Counted from the first letter of the stretch, positions 52,001 to 60,817 are shown. The stretch is 64,000 bases of DNA from Bacteroidales bacterium (GCA_004554455.1 SFMG01000002.1:76093-140092); one strand, 5' to 3'. Notes: generated from the letters alone by a model not told the origin. Numbers and translations: made by a program.

Positions 52001-52089
52001 TCGGTACCTACGCTTCCATCTTCATCGGTACTCCGGTCATGTACGATGTGACCACGGCAATCGAGAAGAGAAAAGCACGCAAGGAATAA
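49012..52089 (+). CDS. secDF: Fused protein-export membrane protein SecDF
   Basis: A 1025-residue fusion. The SecD half has DLKGGMNVMLQV near residue 100, the P1 periplasmic domain, and the transmembrane block with GMAVDANVIIYERIKEEL. The SecF half has GVDFTGGRSFVVKF near 728 and NDNVVIFDRIREYR. SecDF uses the proton gradient to pull secreted proteins out of SecYEG. Fusion is normal in Bacteroidota. Codon choice is as biased as in the 45121 lipoprotein. A -7 box TAATTTTG lies at 48942-48949, about 60 bases upstream. A strong terminator follows. Confidence 0.97.
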   Translation: MQNKGAIRLVAILLLLACIWQLSFTAVTKIQENKAEKYAEQIAAQAVNDDECAMMSEAEKADYIAEVAKSSNRAFIDSLSAEKGIFSYKSAKAKEINLGLDLKGGMNVMLQVQLEDLVKALADNSQDPDFTAALAAAKANSVTNPRSDLITLFQEAWYAQTNGTRKLNEIFGTYEMRDKISAETSDADVIKVLKAEAESAVSNSFQVLRNRIDRFGVTQPNIQKLGNTGRILVELPGVKEPERVRKLLQGTASLEFWTTYLNSEILNPYLVQANKTLAELQAAGKAVAEESAEQTENADQSILDQEIAESEAEEDELAEYNRQNPLFAILHPAVDANGNPINTACIGYANYADTAKINKILAMPEIASIFPPEFIPMWTVKASEGFADGNTFELVAIKSTSRDGKAPLDGASITDARAQLGSRGRAEYEVSMTMNAEGANTWARLTKDNIGRQVAIVLDGMVYSYPTVQSEISGGSSQITGNFSEEEASDLANVLKSGKLPAPATIVQEQVVGPSLGSQSINAGLISFLIAFCLVLIYMVCFYQGAGLVADVALLCNVVLLFGSLVSFGAVLTLPGIAGLVLTLGMAVDANVIIYERIKEELRDGKGLSKAIADGYRNAYSAIIDGQLTTIITGLVLFFFGSGPVKGFATTLIIGIITSVLSSIFITRLIIDDRVSKGKSISFTNKLTKNFLQNTHVNFISKRKITYILSGCLILISILSISIKGFTYGVDFTGGRSFVVKFDQPVQVEEIRASVEAVFDEAAAADESVKGSSLEVKQFGSDNQMKITTSYKYNIETSEVDDEVEAMLYKAVAGFFAQDPGFDGFRSTLDNPYGIISSDKVGATIANDIKRDAIISVILALIAIFAYIAIRFKNWTWGLGGVVSLAHTAIIVIGFFSLFTGILPFSLDVDSTFIAAILTIIGYAINDNVVIFDRIREYRTNHPKAELKDNVNVALNSTLSRTMNTSLTTLVTMLAIAIFGGEVVRGLAVALILGIIIGTYASIFIGTPVMYDVTTAIEKRKARKE

Positions 52090-52111
52090 CAAGACTGTCA
52101 AACACATAGAA

Positions 52112-52150
52112 GGGAGGTCTCCAAAAAGAAGGGAGGCCTCCTTTCTTTTT
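52112..52150 (+). terminator. Terminator behind secDF
   Basis: GGAGGTCTCC (52113-52122) pairs with GGAGGCCTCC (52132-52141), with one G-U pair, and is followed by TTTCTTTTT. The next promoter starts 3 bases later. Confidence 0.88.
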
Positions 52151-52152
52151 GC

Positions 52153-52183
52153 TTTGTCCCGACCTGCTTTTTACTTATCTTTG
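52153..52183 (+). promoter_or_regulatory. Promoter of dnaE
   Basis: TTTG (52153-52156), 19 bases, TATCTTTG (52176-52183): a full consensus match. Leader of about 30 bases. Confidence 0.85.
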
Positions 52184-52218
52184 TCCTCCCTCAGCCTAAA
52201 GCGGAGTCAAGCCCAAAA

Positions 52219-55200
52219 ATGTCTTTCGTCCACCTTCACGTACACACCCAGTATTCCATACTGGACGGTTTTTCATCCATACCCAAACTCTTTGACCGGG
52301 CAGAAGAGCTCGGAATGCCTGCGCTTGCCATTACCGACCACGGCAATATGTACGGCATCAAGGAATTCATGAAGTTTGCGGACAAACATCCGGCTGTGAA
52401 GCCCATACTGGGATGTGAGATTTATGTGACGCGCCATTACGACCACAGACTTAAGGACAACAACCACAGGAACTACTACCACCTCATACTCCTGGCAAAG
52501 AATTACGATGGCTACAAGAACCTGATGAAGATCGTATCCACCGGGCATATTGAGGGAAAGTACTACGACAAGCCGAGGGTATCGCACGAGATTGTGGAAA
52601 AATATCACCGCAACCTCATATGCCTCTCCGCCTGCATTGCAGGAGAGATTCCGCGCGAGATACTGAACGGGGACCTGGACGCCGCAAGAAAGGCCATACA
52701 ATGGCATAAGAATGTATTCGGGGAAGACTATTATCTGGAAGTGCAGTCCCACCGCACCGAGGTTCCGGGACTTTCCCCGGAGGTATATGAGAAACAGCTC
52801 ATAGTCAACGACGCCATCTTCGACCTCGCCGAAGAGATGGACGTGAAGGTGGTTGCGACCAACGACGTGCATTTCATACGCAAGGAAGACGGTCCTGCCC
52901 ACGACAGGCTTATATGCCTTACGACAAACGCATATATAGACGACGAAAAGAGGCTGCGCTACACCCAGCAGGAATATCTGAAGAGCGAAGAGGAAATGCA
53001 GGCGCTCTTCCCGCGCCACCCGGAAATCATATCCAACACTCTCGAAGTCTCCGAAAAAATCGAGCGCTACAAAATCGACCGCGGCCACGTGCTGCCGAAA
53101 TTCGACCTGCCTGCGGACTTCCTCGCCGACATAGATGCGCAACTTGAGAAATATAAGGACATAATAGACGTGGGACGCTGCGACAAGGACGGCAATTCGC
53201 GTGGCGAGGAGTTCTGCCGCTCGGTTGCCTACCTCTGCCACCTTACATACAAGGGCGCGCATATACGCTACGGCGAAGTGTTTACCGACGAACAGAGCGA
53301 GCGCATCGATTTCGAGCTCAAGACCATTTGCCGAATGGGCTTCCCGGACTACTTCCTCATAGTTCAGGACTATATTGCCGCGGCACGCGCAATGGGCTCT
53401 ATGGTGGGCCCGGGCCGTGGCTCCGCAGCCGGTTCCGTAGTCGCCTACTGCCTCTGGATCACCAATCTGGACCCGATCAAATACCAGCTCCTGTTCGAGA
53501 GATTCCTCAATCCGGACCGTATCAGCATGCCGGATATAGACGTGGACTTCGAGGACCTCAACGCGGCCCACAAGTATGTGGAGGACCATTATGGCCTGGA
53601 CCACGTCTCTAGGGTGATCACCTTCGGAACGATGGCGGCAAAAAGCGCCATAAAGGACGTGGCGCGCATCAGTCACCTGAGCATAGAGGAATCCAACCGT
53701 CTCACGAAAATGGTCCCGGACCGCCTGAGCGAGAGGGTGGAGAAGGAATACCCCTTCAATCCAAAGCTAGACGAGCTGAAAAAAGGCTTCAGGCAGATAA
53801 GCAAAGTCGTAGAGATAGACGATCCGGACAATCCCGGGCAGAAGAAGAGCGTGGAGAAATTCTTCCAGGTGGGACTGGAGGAAGTGGACGCAAAGATCAC
53901 CCTCAAGAACTGCTACAGGCTGGTGCCGGAATTCAAGGCCATACTTGAGAACCCGGACGGAGACCCCCTGGTGAAGGAGGTGCTCAAATACGCCAAGGAA
54001 CTGGAAGGAAGCATACGCCAGGTGGGTGTGCACGCCTGCGCCACCATAATAGGCCGCGGAAACCTGATGGACTACATCCCCATCTGCCTCTCCGAAGACA
54101 AGGAAGCAGTGGATGAAAACGGCAAGAAAAAAGAATTCTGGACCTCCCAGTTCGACGGCCACTACATTGAAGACGTGGGAATGCTCAAGATGGACTTCCT
54201 CGGCCTGAACACCCTCTCCATCATTCACAAATGCCTGAACCTTATAAAGGAAAGACACGGAATAGACATAGACATAGAGGCCATTCCGATAGACGACAAG
54301 GAGACCTACGAACTCTACGGACGCGGCGATACGGTCAGCGTGTTCCAGTTCGAATCCCCAGGAATGATGAACTGGCTGAGAAAGCTGCACCCGGAACGCT
54401 TCGAGGACCTCATTGCGATGAATGCCCTCTACCGGCCGGGCCCTATGGACTACATTCCGGACTTCGTGGACAGGAAGCAGGGTATCAAACCCATCGAGTA
54501 CGACCTGCCGGCGATGGAGGAATTCCTCAGGGACACCTATGGCGTCACGGTCTATCAGGAGCAGGTCATGCTTCTTTCCCAAAAGCTTGCAAACTTCACC
54601 AAGGGTGAGGCGGACAAACTGCGCAAAGCAATGGGAAAGAAACAGATAGATATACTTAACTCCCTGAAAGACAAGTTTATGACGGGTGGAATGAAGAATG
54701 GCCACCCGGAGAAGGTGCTGGACAAGATTTGGAAAGACTGGGAGAAATTCGCCCAATACGCCTTCAACAAGTCCCACGCAACCTGCTATGCCTGGGTCAG
54801 CTACCAGACCGGTTATCTCAAGTGCCACTACCCTTCCGAATTCCAGGCGGCCAACCTTACCGCCAACCTCGGAAAGGCGGACGAGATAAAGAAAATAATG
54901 GCTGACTGCCGCAAGAACCGCATCAATGTGCTCAATCCCGATGTCAACGAATCCTCCGAAGAGTTCAGCGTCAACCACAACGGCGACATACGCTTCGGTC
55001 TGGCGGGCATAAAGGGCTTCGGCGGACAGGCGCGCATAATCATCGCCGAAAGGCGCGAAAATGGCCCGTTTGCGGACGTTTTCAACTTCTTCGAGAGGAT
55101 GTCCGGCAAGATAGGTTCAAAGGGCTATGAGTCGCTTATTTATGCCGGAGCCCTGGACAGCTTCAACATAGGCCGAAGTGTCTATTTCCAGCCGCTCAAA

Positions 55201-56028
55201 AACGGGGATACCCTTCTGGAGGCCCTTATACGCTACGGCGAGAACCTGCGCCGCCACAATGAAGACAACATCTGCTCCCTTTTCGGCGATGCGGAGGAAG
55301 TCAAGCCAGAGAAGCCTCAGATTCCGGAAGCCCTGCCTTTCGACAATATGGAACTGCTCCACAAGGAAAAGGAACTCGTGAATATGTACCTTTCGGCCCA
55401 TCCGTTGGATTCCTACAGGTTCGAAATGGAAAACTTCTGCAACATAGACCTGGCAATGCTCCCCGGAGCAATAGAGGATTGCACGGCAAAGCAGAAAGGA
55501 ATGAAGGTCTGCCTAGCCTGTCTGGTCAGCTCCCTTACCAAAAGACTCAACAAAGCCCAGAAACCATTCGCCGACGTCAATATCGAAGACTTCAACGGAA
55601 ACTACTCGATGAGACTCTTCAGCAAGAGCTTCGAAGCATACGGGGAGAAATTCATTCCGGGTACCACCCTGCTCATAGAGGGCCGCATAGACAGGGGTGG
55701 ATGGCGCAAACCCGAAGACAATAATGCCAACGTGGACTATGAGCTGAAAATCGACCGCGTGATGCACCTGGGCAACGCCTCGGAAGAAATGGTAAGTTCC
55801 CTTACCATGCTCGTTCCCGTGGAAAAGGTGGACAAGGAGTTCGAAAAAGAGCTGCTGAGGGTGCTCAAGTCGAACAAGGGCAAGACACCTATGATGCTCG
55901 TCATAGTGGACACTGCCCGCAAAATGAGCGTACAGTTCAAAGTCGGCAAGTTCCACGCAACAATAAGCACGCAACTCATAGACGAGCTGCGTGCCATAGG
56001 AGTAGAGGTCAGGATAGACCGGAAATAG
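52219..56028 (+). CDS. dnaE: DNA polymerase III alpha subunit
   Basis: A 1269-residue replicative polymerase. The N-terminal PHP domain (FVHLHVHTQYSILDG, LAITDHGNMYGIKEF) keeps its metal-binding histidines. The polymerase core has the catalytic PDIDVDFED near 437-445, plus the fingers and HhH region (RPGPMDYIPDFVDRKQG, FNKSHATCYAWVSYQTGYLK). A C-terminal OB domain (KVCLACLVSSLTKRLNKAQKP) ends the protein. It synthesises the chromosome. Monocistronic, with its own promoter. The next gene is convergent and starts 2 bases after its stop. Confidence 0.98.
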   Translation: MSFVHLHVHTQYSILDGFSSIPKLFDRAEELGMPALAITDHGNMYGIKEFMKFADKHPAVKPILGCEIYVTRHYDHRLKDNNHRNYYHLILLAKNYDGYKNLMKIVSTGHIEGKYYDKPRVSHEIVEKYHRNLICLSACIAGEIPREILNGDLDAARKAIQWHKNVFGEDYYLEVQSHRTEVPGLSPEVYEKQLIVNDAIFDLAEEMDVKVVATNDVHFIRKEDGPAHDRLICLTTNAYIDDEKRLRYTQQEYLKSEEEMQALFPRHPEIISNTLEVSEKIERYKIDRGHVLPKFDLPADFLADIDAQLEKYKDIIDVGRCDKDGNSRGEEFCRSVAYLCHLTYKGAHIRYGEVFTDEQSERIDFELKTICRMGFPDYFLIVQDYIAAARAMGSMVGPGRGSAAGSVVAYCLWITNLDPIKYQLLFERFLNPDRISMPDIDVDFEDLNAAHKYVEDHYGLDHVSRVITFGTMAAKSAIKDVARISHLSIEESNRLTKMVPDRLSERVEKEYPFNPKLDELKKGFRQISKVVEIDDPDNPGQKKSVEKFFQVGLEEVDAKITLKNCYRLVPEFKAILENPDGDPLVKEVLKYAKELEGSIRQVGVHACATIIGRGNLMDYIPICLSEDKEAVDENGKKKEFWTSQFDGHYIEDVGMLKMDFLGLNTLSIIHKCLNLIKERHGIDIDIEAIPIDDKETYELYGRGDTVSVFQFESPGMMNWLRKLHPERFEDLIAMNALYRPGPMDYIPDFVDRKQGIKPIEYDLPAMEEFLRDTYGVTVYQEQVMLLSQKLANFTKGEADKLRKAMGKKQIDILNSLKDKFMTGGMKNGHPEKVLDKIWKDWEKFAQYAFNKSHATCYAWVSYQTGYLKCHYPSEFQAANLTANLGKADEIKKIMADCRKNRINVLNPDVNESSEEFSVNHNGDIRFGLAGIKGFGGQARIIIAERRENGPFADVFNFFERMSGKIGSKGYESLIYAGALDSFNIGRSVYFQPLKNGDTLLEALIRYGENLRRHNEDNICSLFGDAEEVKPEKPQIPEALPFDNMELLHKEKELVNMYLSAHPLDSYRFEMENFCNIDLAMLPGAIEDCTAKQKGMKVCLACLVSSLTKRLNKAQKPFADVNIEDFNGNYSMRLFSKSFEAYGEKFIPGTTLLIEGRIDRGGWRKPEDNNANVDYELKIDRVMHLGNASEEMVSSLTMLVPVEKVDKEFEKELLRVLKSNKGKTPMMLVIVDTARKMSVQFKVGKFHATISTQLIDELRAIGVEVRIDRK

Positions 56029-56030
56029 GC

Positions 56031-56891
56031 CTAGAACTTAAGTACGGCCTTTATAGGATAGTGGTCGGAGATGAATTTCCTGTCCATATAAGGCTTATCC
56101 ACGGTGAGGAACTCGCTGCATTCCGAGAAACCGGAATAATAGATATAGTCGAGCACCGTGTACTTCTTTCCCCAGCCGTTGAAACTCGGTTTGCTATCGC
56201 TGCTCGCAGCCGACTCACGGGCCGAGAGCATCTTGCCTTCGAGGGATTTGAGACACGGGTTGTCAGGTCCCACATTGAAATCCCCGGTAAGTATCATAGG
56301 ATAATTCTCCGGATTCATCGATGCGATGCGCTCGACAATGAGAGCCAGGCCCTTGACCCGCGCTTCCTTTCCCTTGTGGTCCAGATGGGTGTTCACATAG
56401 TAGAACAGCTTGCCACTCTCCTTATCCTTCATCAGGGCCCATGTAGCCGTCCTGTAGCAGGCTGCATCCCAGCCGCGGCTCGGTTTTTCCGGCGTCTCGG
56501 AAAGCCAGTATGTGCCCCATTTCAGCAGCTTTATCTTGCGGCTGTCGTAGAATATGGACATGTGCTCTCCTTTTTTCTTTCCGTCGTCCCTGCCGACTCC
56601 AACGGACTTGTAGCTGATATTTCCGCGCCGGCCGTCAAAGCAGCTGAGTATATAGTTCACCTGCTCAGGCAGGGCCTCCTGCACGCCGAAAATGTCGGGA
56701 TGCTGGTCCTGAAGCATCATTGCGGTGGCCGGATAGCGGAAGGCCCAGGAATTGGTGCCGTCATTGGCGCTTCCGAGCCGTATGTTATACGATATGACAC
56801 TGATTTCCGCGTCTTTTTCCTTCCTTCCGGCGAAGCAGACGCAAGGCAGCATGAGAGCCGCTGCAATACTGAGAAACGCTATTCTTTTCAT
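56031..56891 (-). CDS. Exported endonuclease/exonuclease/phosphatase-family protein
   Basis: A 286-residue protein with a signal peptide (MKRIAFLSIAAALMLPCVCFA). The EEP fold shows ISVISYNIRLGSAND, QHPDIFGVQEALPEQ, the catalytic NTHLDHKG, GDFNVGPDNPC and the final SDHYPIKAVL. Such exported proteins in Bacteroidetes act on phosphoesters in the periplasm or outside the cell; the substrate is unknown. Its promoter puts the transcript start at the ATG. Its stop is 2 bases from that of dnaE, facing it. Confidence 0.9.
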   Translation of the reverse strand: MKRIAFLSIAAALMLPCVCFAGRKEKDAEISVISYNIRLGSANDGTNSWAFRYPATAMMLQDQHPDIFGVQEALPEQVNYILSCFDGRRGNISYKSVGVGRDDGKKKGEHMSIFYDSRKIKLLKWGTYWLSETPEKPSRGWDAACYRTATWALMKDKESGKLFYYVNTHLDHKGKEARVKGLALIVERIASMNPENYPMILTGDFNVGPDNPCLKSLEGKMLSARESAASSDSKPSFNGWGKKYTVLDYIYYSGFSECSEFLTVDKPYMDRKFISDHYPIKAVLKF

Positions 56892-56895
56892 AGCA

Positions 56896-56926
56896 CAAAT
56901 TTAACTATCTTTGTGCGGATAAACAA
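56896..56926 (-). promoter_or_regulatory. Promoter of the EEP gene (leaderless start)
   Basis: Minus strand TTG (56926-56924), 20 bases, TAAATTTG (56903-56896). Only four bases separate it from the ATG at 56891. A plus-strand -7 box TATCTTTG (56906-56913) for the ThiL-like gene lies 2 bp away, so the two promoters interleave. Confidence 0.65.
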
Positions 56927-56932
56927 TAAGTT

Positions 56933-57931
56933 ATGGCAGAAGAAACATTCAGCTCCATAGGCCTTGTGGAAGCCATTGAAAGGCTCTACGAAGGCTGTCC
57001 ATACAAGGCATTCGACTCCAGTTATTTCATCACAGAGGGCAAGAGCGTGGCCACGGTAAAGACCAGGACCCTGCTGGAAGGAATAGACTTCGATCTGGTT
57101 TACTTTCCACTCACCCATCTGGGTTACAAGAGCGTGATAAGCGTCACAGGAGAACTCTATGCCGAGTTCAGCCGTCCACGTACCCTCGACGTGGTGCTGG
57201 GCATCTCCTCGAAATTGGATTTCAAACAGGTAAAAGAGCTCTGGAAAGGCATAGTCAAAGCTGCGGAGGAACACTCCTACGCAAAGCTGAATCTCGAACT
57301 CATACCGTCCCGCAACGGACTGTGCATCAGTCTTGCCGCCTCCGGAGAATGCAGCCTCCTCGAATGTAAAAGGCGTCCTGCCGCAAAGAGTATGGACCTT
57401 ATATGCGTTTCAGGCAACCTTGGAGCCGCTTATCTGGGCCTCAACGTGCTGGAAAGGGAGAAAAAGAACTGGAGCGAGGGCAAGAATCCAAATCTGGACA
57501 AGTACAGGCAGTTTGTGGGCGCCTACCTCAAACCGGAACTGCAGAGCGGAATAATCGATGCCCTTGTGGAAAGTGACATATACCCTTCATTCGGTTACTT
57601 CATAAACAAAGGTCTTGGCTCCACCCTCAAAGCCCTGGTAAGGGACAGCGGTCTTGGAGCCAAGATCTATGTGGACAGGATTCCTTTCGAAGGAAACAGC
57701 TTCGACACCGGCAAGGAACTGGGTATCGACCCCGTAACCGCTGCCCTCAACGGAGGTGACGATTACCGTCTGCTGTTCACCATTCCCATCAGGAATCACG
57801 ACAGATTCCGTCACGACTTCCAGACCTTCGACATAATCGGTCATCTCGCCCGCCCGGAAGCAGGAGCCGTCCTGGTAACCCCTGACGGGCTCGAGCATCC
57901 GATAAAGGCGCAAGGCTGGAGCCAGGAATAG
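56933..57931 (+). CDS. ThiL-like protein with lost catalytic aspartates
   Basis: A 332-residue protein of the ThiL/AIR-synthase family. The overall line-up with thiamine-monophosphate kinase is good (LLEGIDFDL, LTHLGYKSV, DLICVSGNLGAAYLGLNVLERE, LKPELQSGIIDAL, ALNGGDDYRLLF, IKAQGW). The family's metal and ATP aspartates are replaced, however: GDDA is missing, the Asp before the EGxxF motif is Arg, SDxxAM became TGELYA, GGDT became NLELI, and DxSDG became FINKG. It is therefore unlikely to be an active kinase. A regulatory or scaffold role is possible. Divergent from the EEP gene; its stop is 1 base from that of the next gene. Confidence 0.8.
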   Translation: MAEETFSSIGLVEAIERLYEGCPYKAFDSSYFITEGKSVATVKTRTLLEGIDFDLVYFPLTHLGYKSVISVTGELYAEFSRPRTLDVVLGISSKLDFKQVKELWKGIVKAAEEHSYAKLNLELIPSRNGLCISLAASGECSLLECKRRPAAKSMDLICVSGNLGAAYLGLNVLEREKKNWSEGKNPNLDKYRQFVGAYLKPELQSGIIDALVESDIYPSFGYFINKGLGSTLKALVRDSGLGAKIYVDRIPFEGNSFDTGKELGIDPVTAALNGGDDYRLLFTIPIRNHDRFRHDFQTFDIIGHLARPEAGAVLVTPDGLEHPIKAQGWSQE

Positions 57932-57932
57932 C

Positions 57933-58469
57933 CTATTTCTTGAATATATTCAATATGCTGCTTACGGCAGAACCTATGGTGCTGGCGTTTTCCGCTACGG
58001 CGCCTATCTTCTCTGCTGCAGTCGAATTGGAAGCAGAGCTGATAGCCTGGGAAGCGGCGCTCTCTGCCAGACCGGTCAGCTTATCTACGACAGTTTCAGA
58101 GTTGGTATTGTTCACAAGATTGCTGGAACCCAATACGAGACCCTTGGCGAAAGAAAGCTTGTAATCCTTGTCGGATCCCTTCAGACCGCTGATTGCGCTG
58201 GAAAGAGAAGCCACGTTCAGAAGGTTGGTGGCATTGCTGAGATCAAGCTTTCCGGCACTCTTATATGATGAATAAAGTGCCTTGAGAGCGGTACCCGCAG
58301 CGGAGCCGGCCTCATTTGCAGCCGAGCTTGCCGTATTTACCGTAGTGGTCGCAGCCGCAGAGTCTGCAGTCTCGGAAGCAGTGCTTTTCTTGAAAAGGGA
58401 GCAGGATGCGACGAGCATCACAAGAGCCGCAGAAACGGCGAAAAATCCTAACTTTTTCATATTTTTCAT
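57933..58469 (-). CDS. Ala/Ser-rich lipoprotein of unknown function
   Basis: A 178-residue lipoprotein (lipobox VASC in FFAVSAALVMLVASC). The mature part is rich in Ala, Ser, Thr and Asn. Mostly helical segments include KALYSSYKSAGKLDLSNATNLLN and FAKGLVLGSSNLVNNTN, with an FKK end. It loosely resembles DUF4923-type lipoproteins, but I am not sure. It follows glyS with no gap, as the last gene of sufS-sufE-sufT-folK-glyS. It converges on the ThiL-like gene, leaving no room for a terminator. Confidence 0.7.
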   Translation of the reverse strand: MKNMKKLGFFAVSAALVMLVASCSLFKKSTASETADSAAATTTVNTASSAANEAGSAAGTALKALYSSYKSAGKLDLSNATNLLNVASLSSAISGLKGSDKDYKLSFAKGLVLGSSNLVNNTNSETVVDKLTGLAESAASQAISSASNSTAAEKIGAVAENASTIGSAVSSILNIFKK

Positions 58470-60014
58470 TTACTTAAGGTTTCTGAGAAGTATGTTGAGA
58501 TCGACTTCCTTGCGTATGATGGAATTCAGATCCTCTATCTTAACCCTTTCCTGAGCCATGGAATCGCGGTGACGTATGGTCACGCAACGATCGTTGAGGC
58601 TGTCGTGGTCAACTGTCACGCAGAAAGGAGTTCCTATGGCATCCTGACGGCGATAACGCTTGCCTATGGAGTCTTTCTCGTCGTACTGGCAGTTGTAATC
58701 GTATTTCAGGTCATCCATAATCTCCTGGGCAAGAGCCACCAGTTCAGGATTGTTCTTGAGCAGAGGCATCACAGCCACCTTCACAGGGGCAATAGGCGCA
58801 GGAATGGAAAGCACTACCCTGCTCTCGCCGTTCTCAAGCTGCTCCACCTTGTAGGAGTGGCTGAGCACTGCAAGAACCATACGGTCCACACCTATGGAAG
58901 TCTCCACAACGTAAGGGGTGTAGCTCTCTCCCGTTTCCGGGTCGAAGTACTGTATCTTCTTGCCTGAATACCTCTGGTGGTTACCCAGGTCGAAGTCGGT
59001 CCTGGAGTGTATGCCCTCGAGCTCCTTGAAGCCGAACGGGAAGTTGAACTCGATGTCGGTAGCTGCATTGGCATAGTGAGCCAGTTTCTCGTGGTCGTGG
59101 AAACGGTAGTTCTCCGCACCCATTCCAAGGTTCACGTGCCAGTTCATACGGTTCTCCTTCCACTTCCTGAACCAGTCCAGCTCGGTACCCGGTTTGATGA
59201 AGAACTGCATTTCCATCTGCTCGAACTCCCTCATCCTGAATATGAACTGACGGGCCACAATCTCGTTGCGGAAGGCCTTTCCTATCTGCGCAATACCGAA
59301 AGGAATCTTCATCCTGCCGGTCTTCTGAACGTTAAGATAGTTTACGAATATGCCCTGTGCGGTCTCAGGACGCAGGTATATGGTGCTCGATGCATCAGCC
59401 GTGCTGCCCATACTGGTCTTGAACATAAGATTGAACTGGCGTACGTCAGTCCAGTTGCAGGTTCCACTGATAGGGCAGACTATGCCGCAATCCACGATTA
59501 TCTGGCGATACTCGGCGAGGTCATTCTCGTTCTGAGCCTTGAGGTAGCGCTGATGCACGGCATCATACTTTGCCTTTTCACGGAGCACGTTAGGATTGGT
59601 TGCCCGGAACTGCTCCTCGTCGAAGGACTCCCCGAATTTGCGGCGTCCCTTCTCCACCTCCTTGTTCATCTTCTCCTCGATCTTTGCGAGATAATCCTCG
59701 ATGAGCACATCCGCACGATATCTCTTCTTGGAGTCCTTGTTGTCGATGAGAGGGTCATTGAAAGCGCTTACGTGACCCGATGCCTCCCAGATCTTAGGAT
59801 GCATGAAAATGCAGGAATCGATTCCCACTATATTCTCGTGGAGCCTGGTCATCGCATTCCACCAATAGGACTTGATGTTGTTCTTGAGTTCAACACCGAG
59901 CTGTCCATAGTCATAGACAGCACCCAGTCCATCATAGATTTCGCTGGACGGGAATATGAATCCATACTCCTTGCAGTGTGCTACCAGCACCTTGAAAAGT
60001 TCTTCCTGTGTCAT
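58470..60014 (-). CDS. glyS: Glycyl-tRNA synthetase, alpha2 type
   Basis: A 514-residue class II synthetase of the single-chain type also found in eukaryotes and archaea. The N terminus has GFIFPSSEIYDGLGAVYDYG. Motif 2 is around FGIAQIGKAFRNEIVARQFIFRMREFEQMEMQFF, and motif 3 is near VVETSIGVDRMVLAVL. The C-terminal anticodon-binding domain (APIAPVKVAVMPLLKNN) is present. It charges tRNA-Gly, such as the one at 32615. It lies 18 bases after folK. Confidence 0.97.
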   Translation of the reverse strand: MTQEELFKVLVAHCKEYGFIFPSSEIYDGLGAVYDYGQLGVELKNNIKSYWWNAMTRLHENIVGIDSCIFMHPKIWEASGHVSAFNDPLIDNKDSKKRYRADVLIEDYLAKIEEKMNKEVEKGRRKFGESFDEEQFRATNPNVLREKAKYDAVHQRYLKAQNENDLAEYRQIIVDCGIVCPISGTCNWTDVRQFNLMFKTSMGSTADASSTIYLRPETAQGIFVNYLNVQKTGRMKIPFGIAQIGKAFRNEIVARQFIFRMREFEQMEMQFFIKPGTELDWFRKWKENRMNWHVNLGMGAENYRFHDHEKLAHYANAATDIEFNFPFGFKELEGIHSRTDFDLGNHQRYSGKKIQYFDPETGESYTPYVVETSIGVDRMVLAVLSHSYKVEQLENGESRVVLSIPAPIAPVKVAVMPLLKNNPELVALAQEIMDDLKYDYNCQYDEKDSIGKRYRRQDAIGTPFCVTVDHDSLNDRCVTIRHRDSMAQERVKIEDLNSIIRKEVDLNILLRNLK

Positions 60015-60032
60015 AGTAAAAATTATAGTTAT

Positions 60033-60497
60033 TTATTTCATTTTCAATATTATATCCTTTCCTCCAGGCAAACTTGCCAATGGCTGGAGGACAAATTTCC
60101 TTTCAAACATTCTCGGATGGGGCAGCGTCAGTTCCGGCATATCCATCCTCGTTTCTCCCAACAGAAGCATATCCACATCGATTACCCTTGAAGCATATAT
60201 CCTTCTGCCACTGGAGTCATATTCAGGCTTCGAGTAGCGTCCCATTTCCTGCTCCACCCTCTTGCATATAGCCAGAACCTCCAGGGCAAAGGTCTCAGTT
60301 CCGCAGGGTGGCTCCACTTCCCAAAGCGCAACCGCATTCAGAAAATCCGGTCCCTCAAAGCCCTCCGCAGGATTTTCCACAAAGTCGGAAAGCGCTGTCC
60401 TGCGTCCGGGAAGCCTCTTGTCCAGAAAGCTGATTGCCCTGAGCAGATTGGCTCTTCTGTCTCCAAGGTTGGAACCCAATCCGAGATAAAGATCCAT
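60033..60497 (-). CDS. folK: 2-amino-4-hydroxy-6-hydroxymethyldihydropteridine pyrophosphokinase
   Basis: A 154-residue HPPK. It has LGLGSNLGDRRANL at the start, a DFLNAVA segment, then RVIDVDMLLLGE and LPHPRMFERKFVLQPLA, the family signatures for Mg-ATP and pterin binding. It makes the pyrophosphorylated pterin for folate synthesis. Its ATG overlaps the stop of the SufT-like gene by 1 base (TGATG), so the two are coupled. Confidence 0.95.
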   Translation of the reverse strand: MDLYLGLGSNLGDRRANLLRAISFLDKRLPGRRTALSDFVENPAEGFEGPDFLNAVALWEVEPPCGTETFALEVLAICKRVEQEMGRYSKPEYDSSGRRIYASRVIDVDMLLLGETRMDMPELTLPHPRMFERKFVLQPLASLPGGKDIILKMK

Positions 60498-60802
60498 CAG
60501 TCCTCGTCCAATCCAAGTTCAACCAAGGCCTCTTCGGACATACGGCTCTTGTCCCATACCGGTTCGAAAACCAGTTCCACCTCCACTTCCAATACTCCGG
60601 GCACATCCTTGACGGCATCCTTCACCTGCTCCACCACATAATCGGCCATAGGACAGTTCGGAGCAGTCAGCGTCATCTGAATATATACCCTGTGCTCCTC
60701 ATCCACCTTGATCTCATATATCAGTCCGAGGTCATAGATATTCACCGGAATTTCCGGGTCATAGACCTGCCTAAGTGCCAAAATTATATCTCTTTCAAGC
60801 AT
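60497..60802 (-). CDS. SufT/DUF59-type Fe-S assembly protein
   Basis: A 101-residue MIP18/DUF59-family protein. It has the family's YDPEIPVNIYDLGLIYEI and TAPNCPMADYVVEQVK with a single conserved cysteine. Relatives mature Fe-S proteins alongside the SUF machinery. It lies 15 bases after sufE and is coupled to folK. The cluster has sufS and sufE, but sufBCD are not in the window. Confidence 0.88.
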   Translation of the reverse strand: MLERDIILALRQVYDPEIPVNIYDLGLIYEIKVDEEHRVYIQMTLTAPNCPMADYVVEQVKDAVKDVPGVLEVEVELVFEPVWDKSRMSEEALVELGLDED

Positions 60803-60817
60803 AATTGCATTCTCCTC

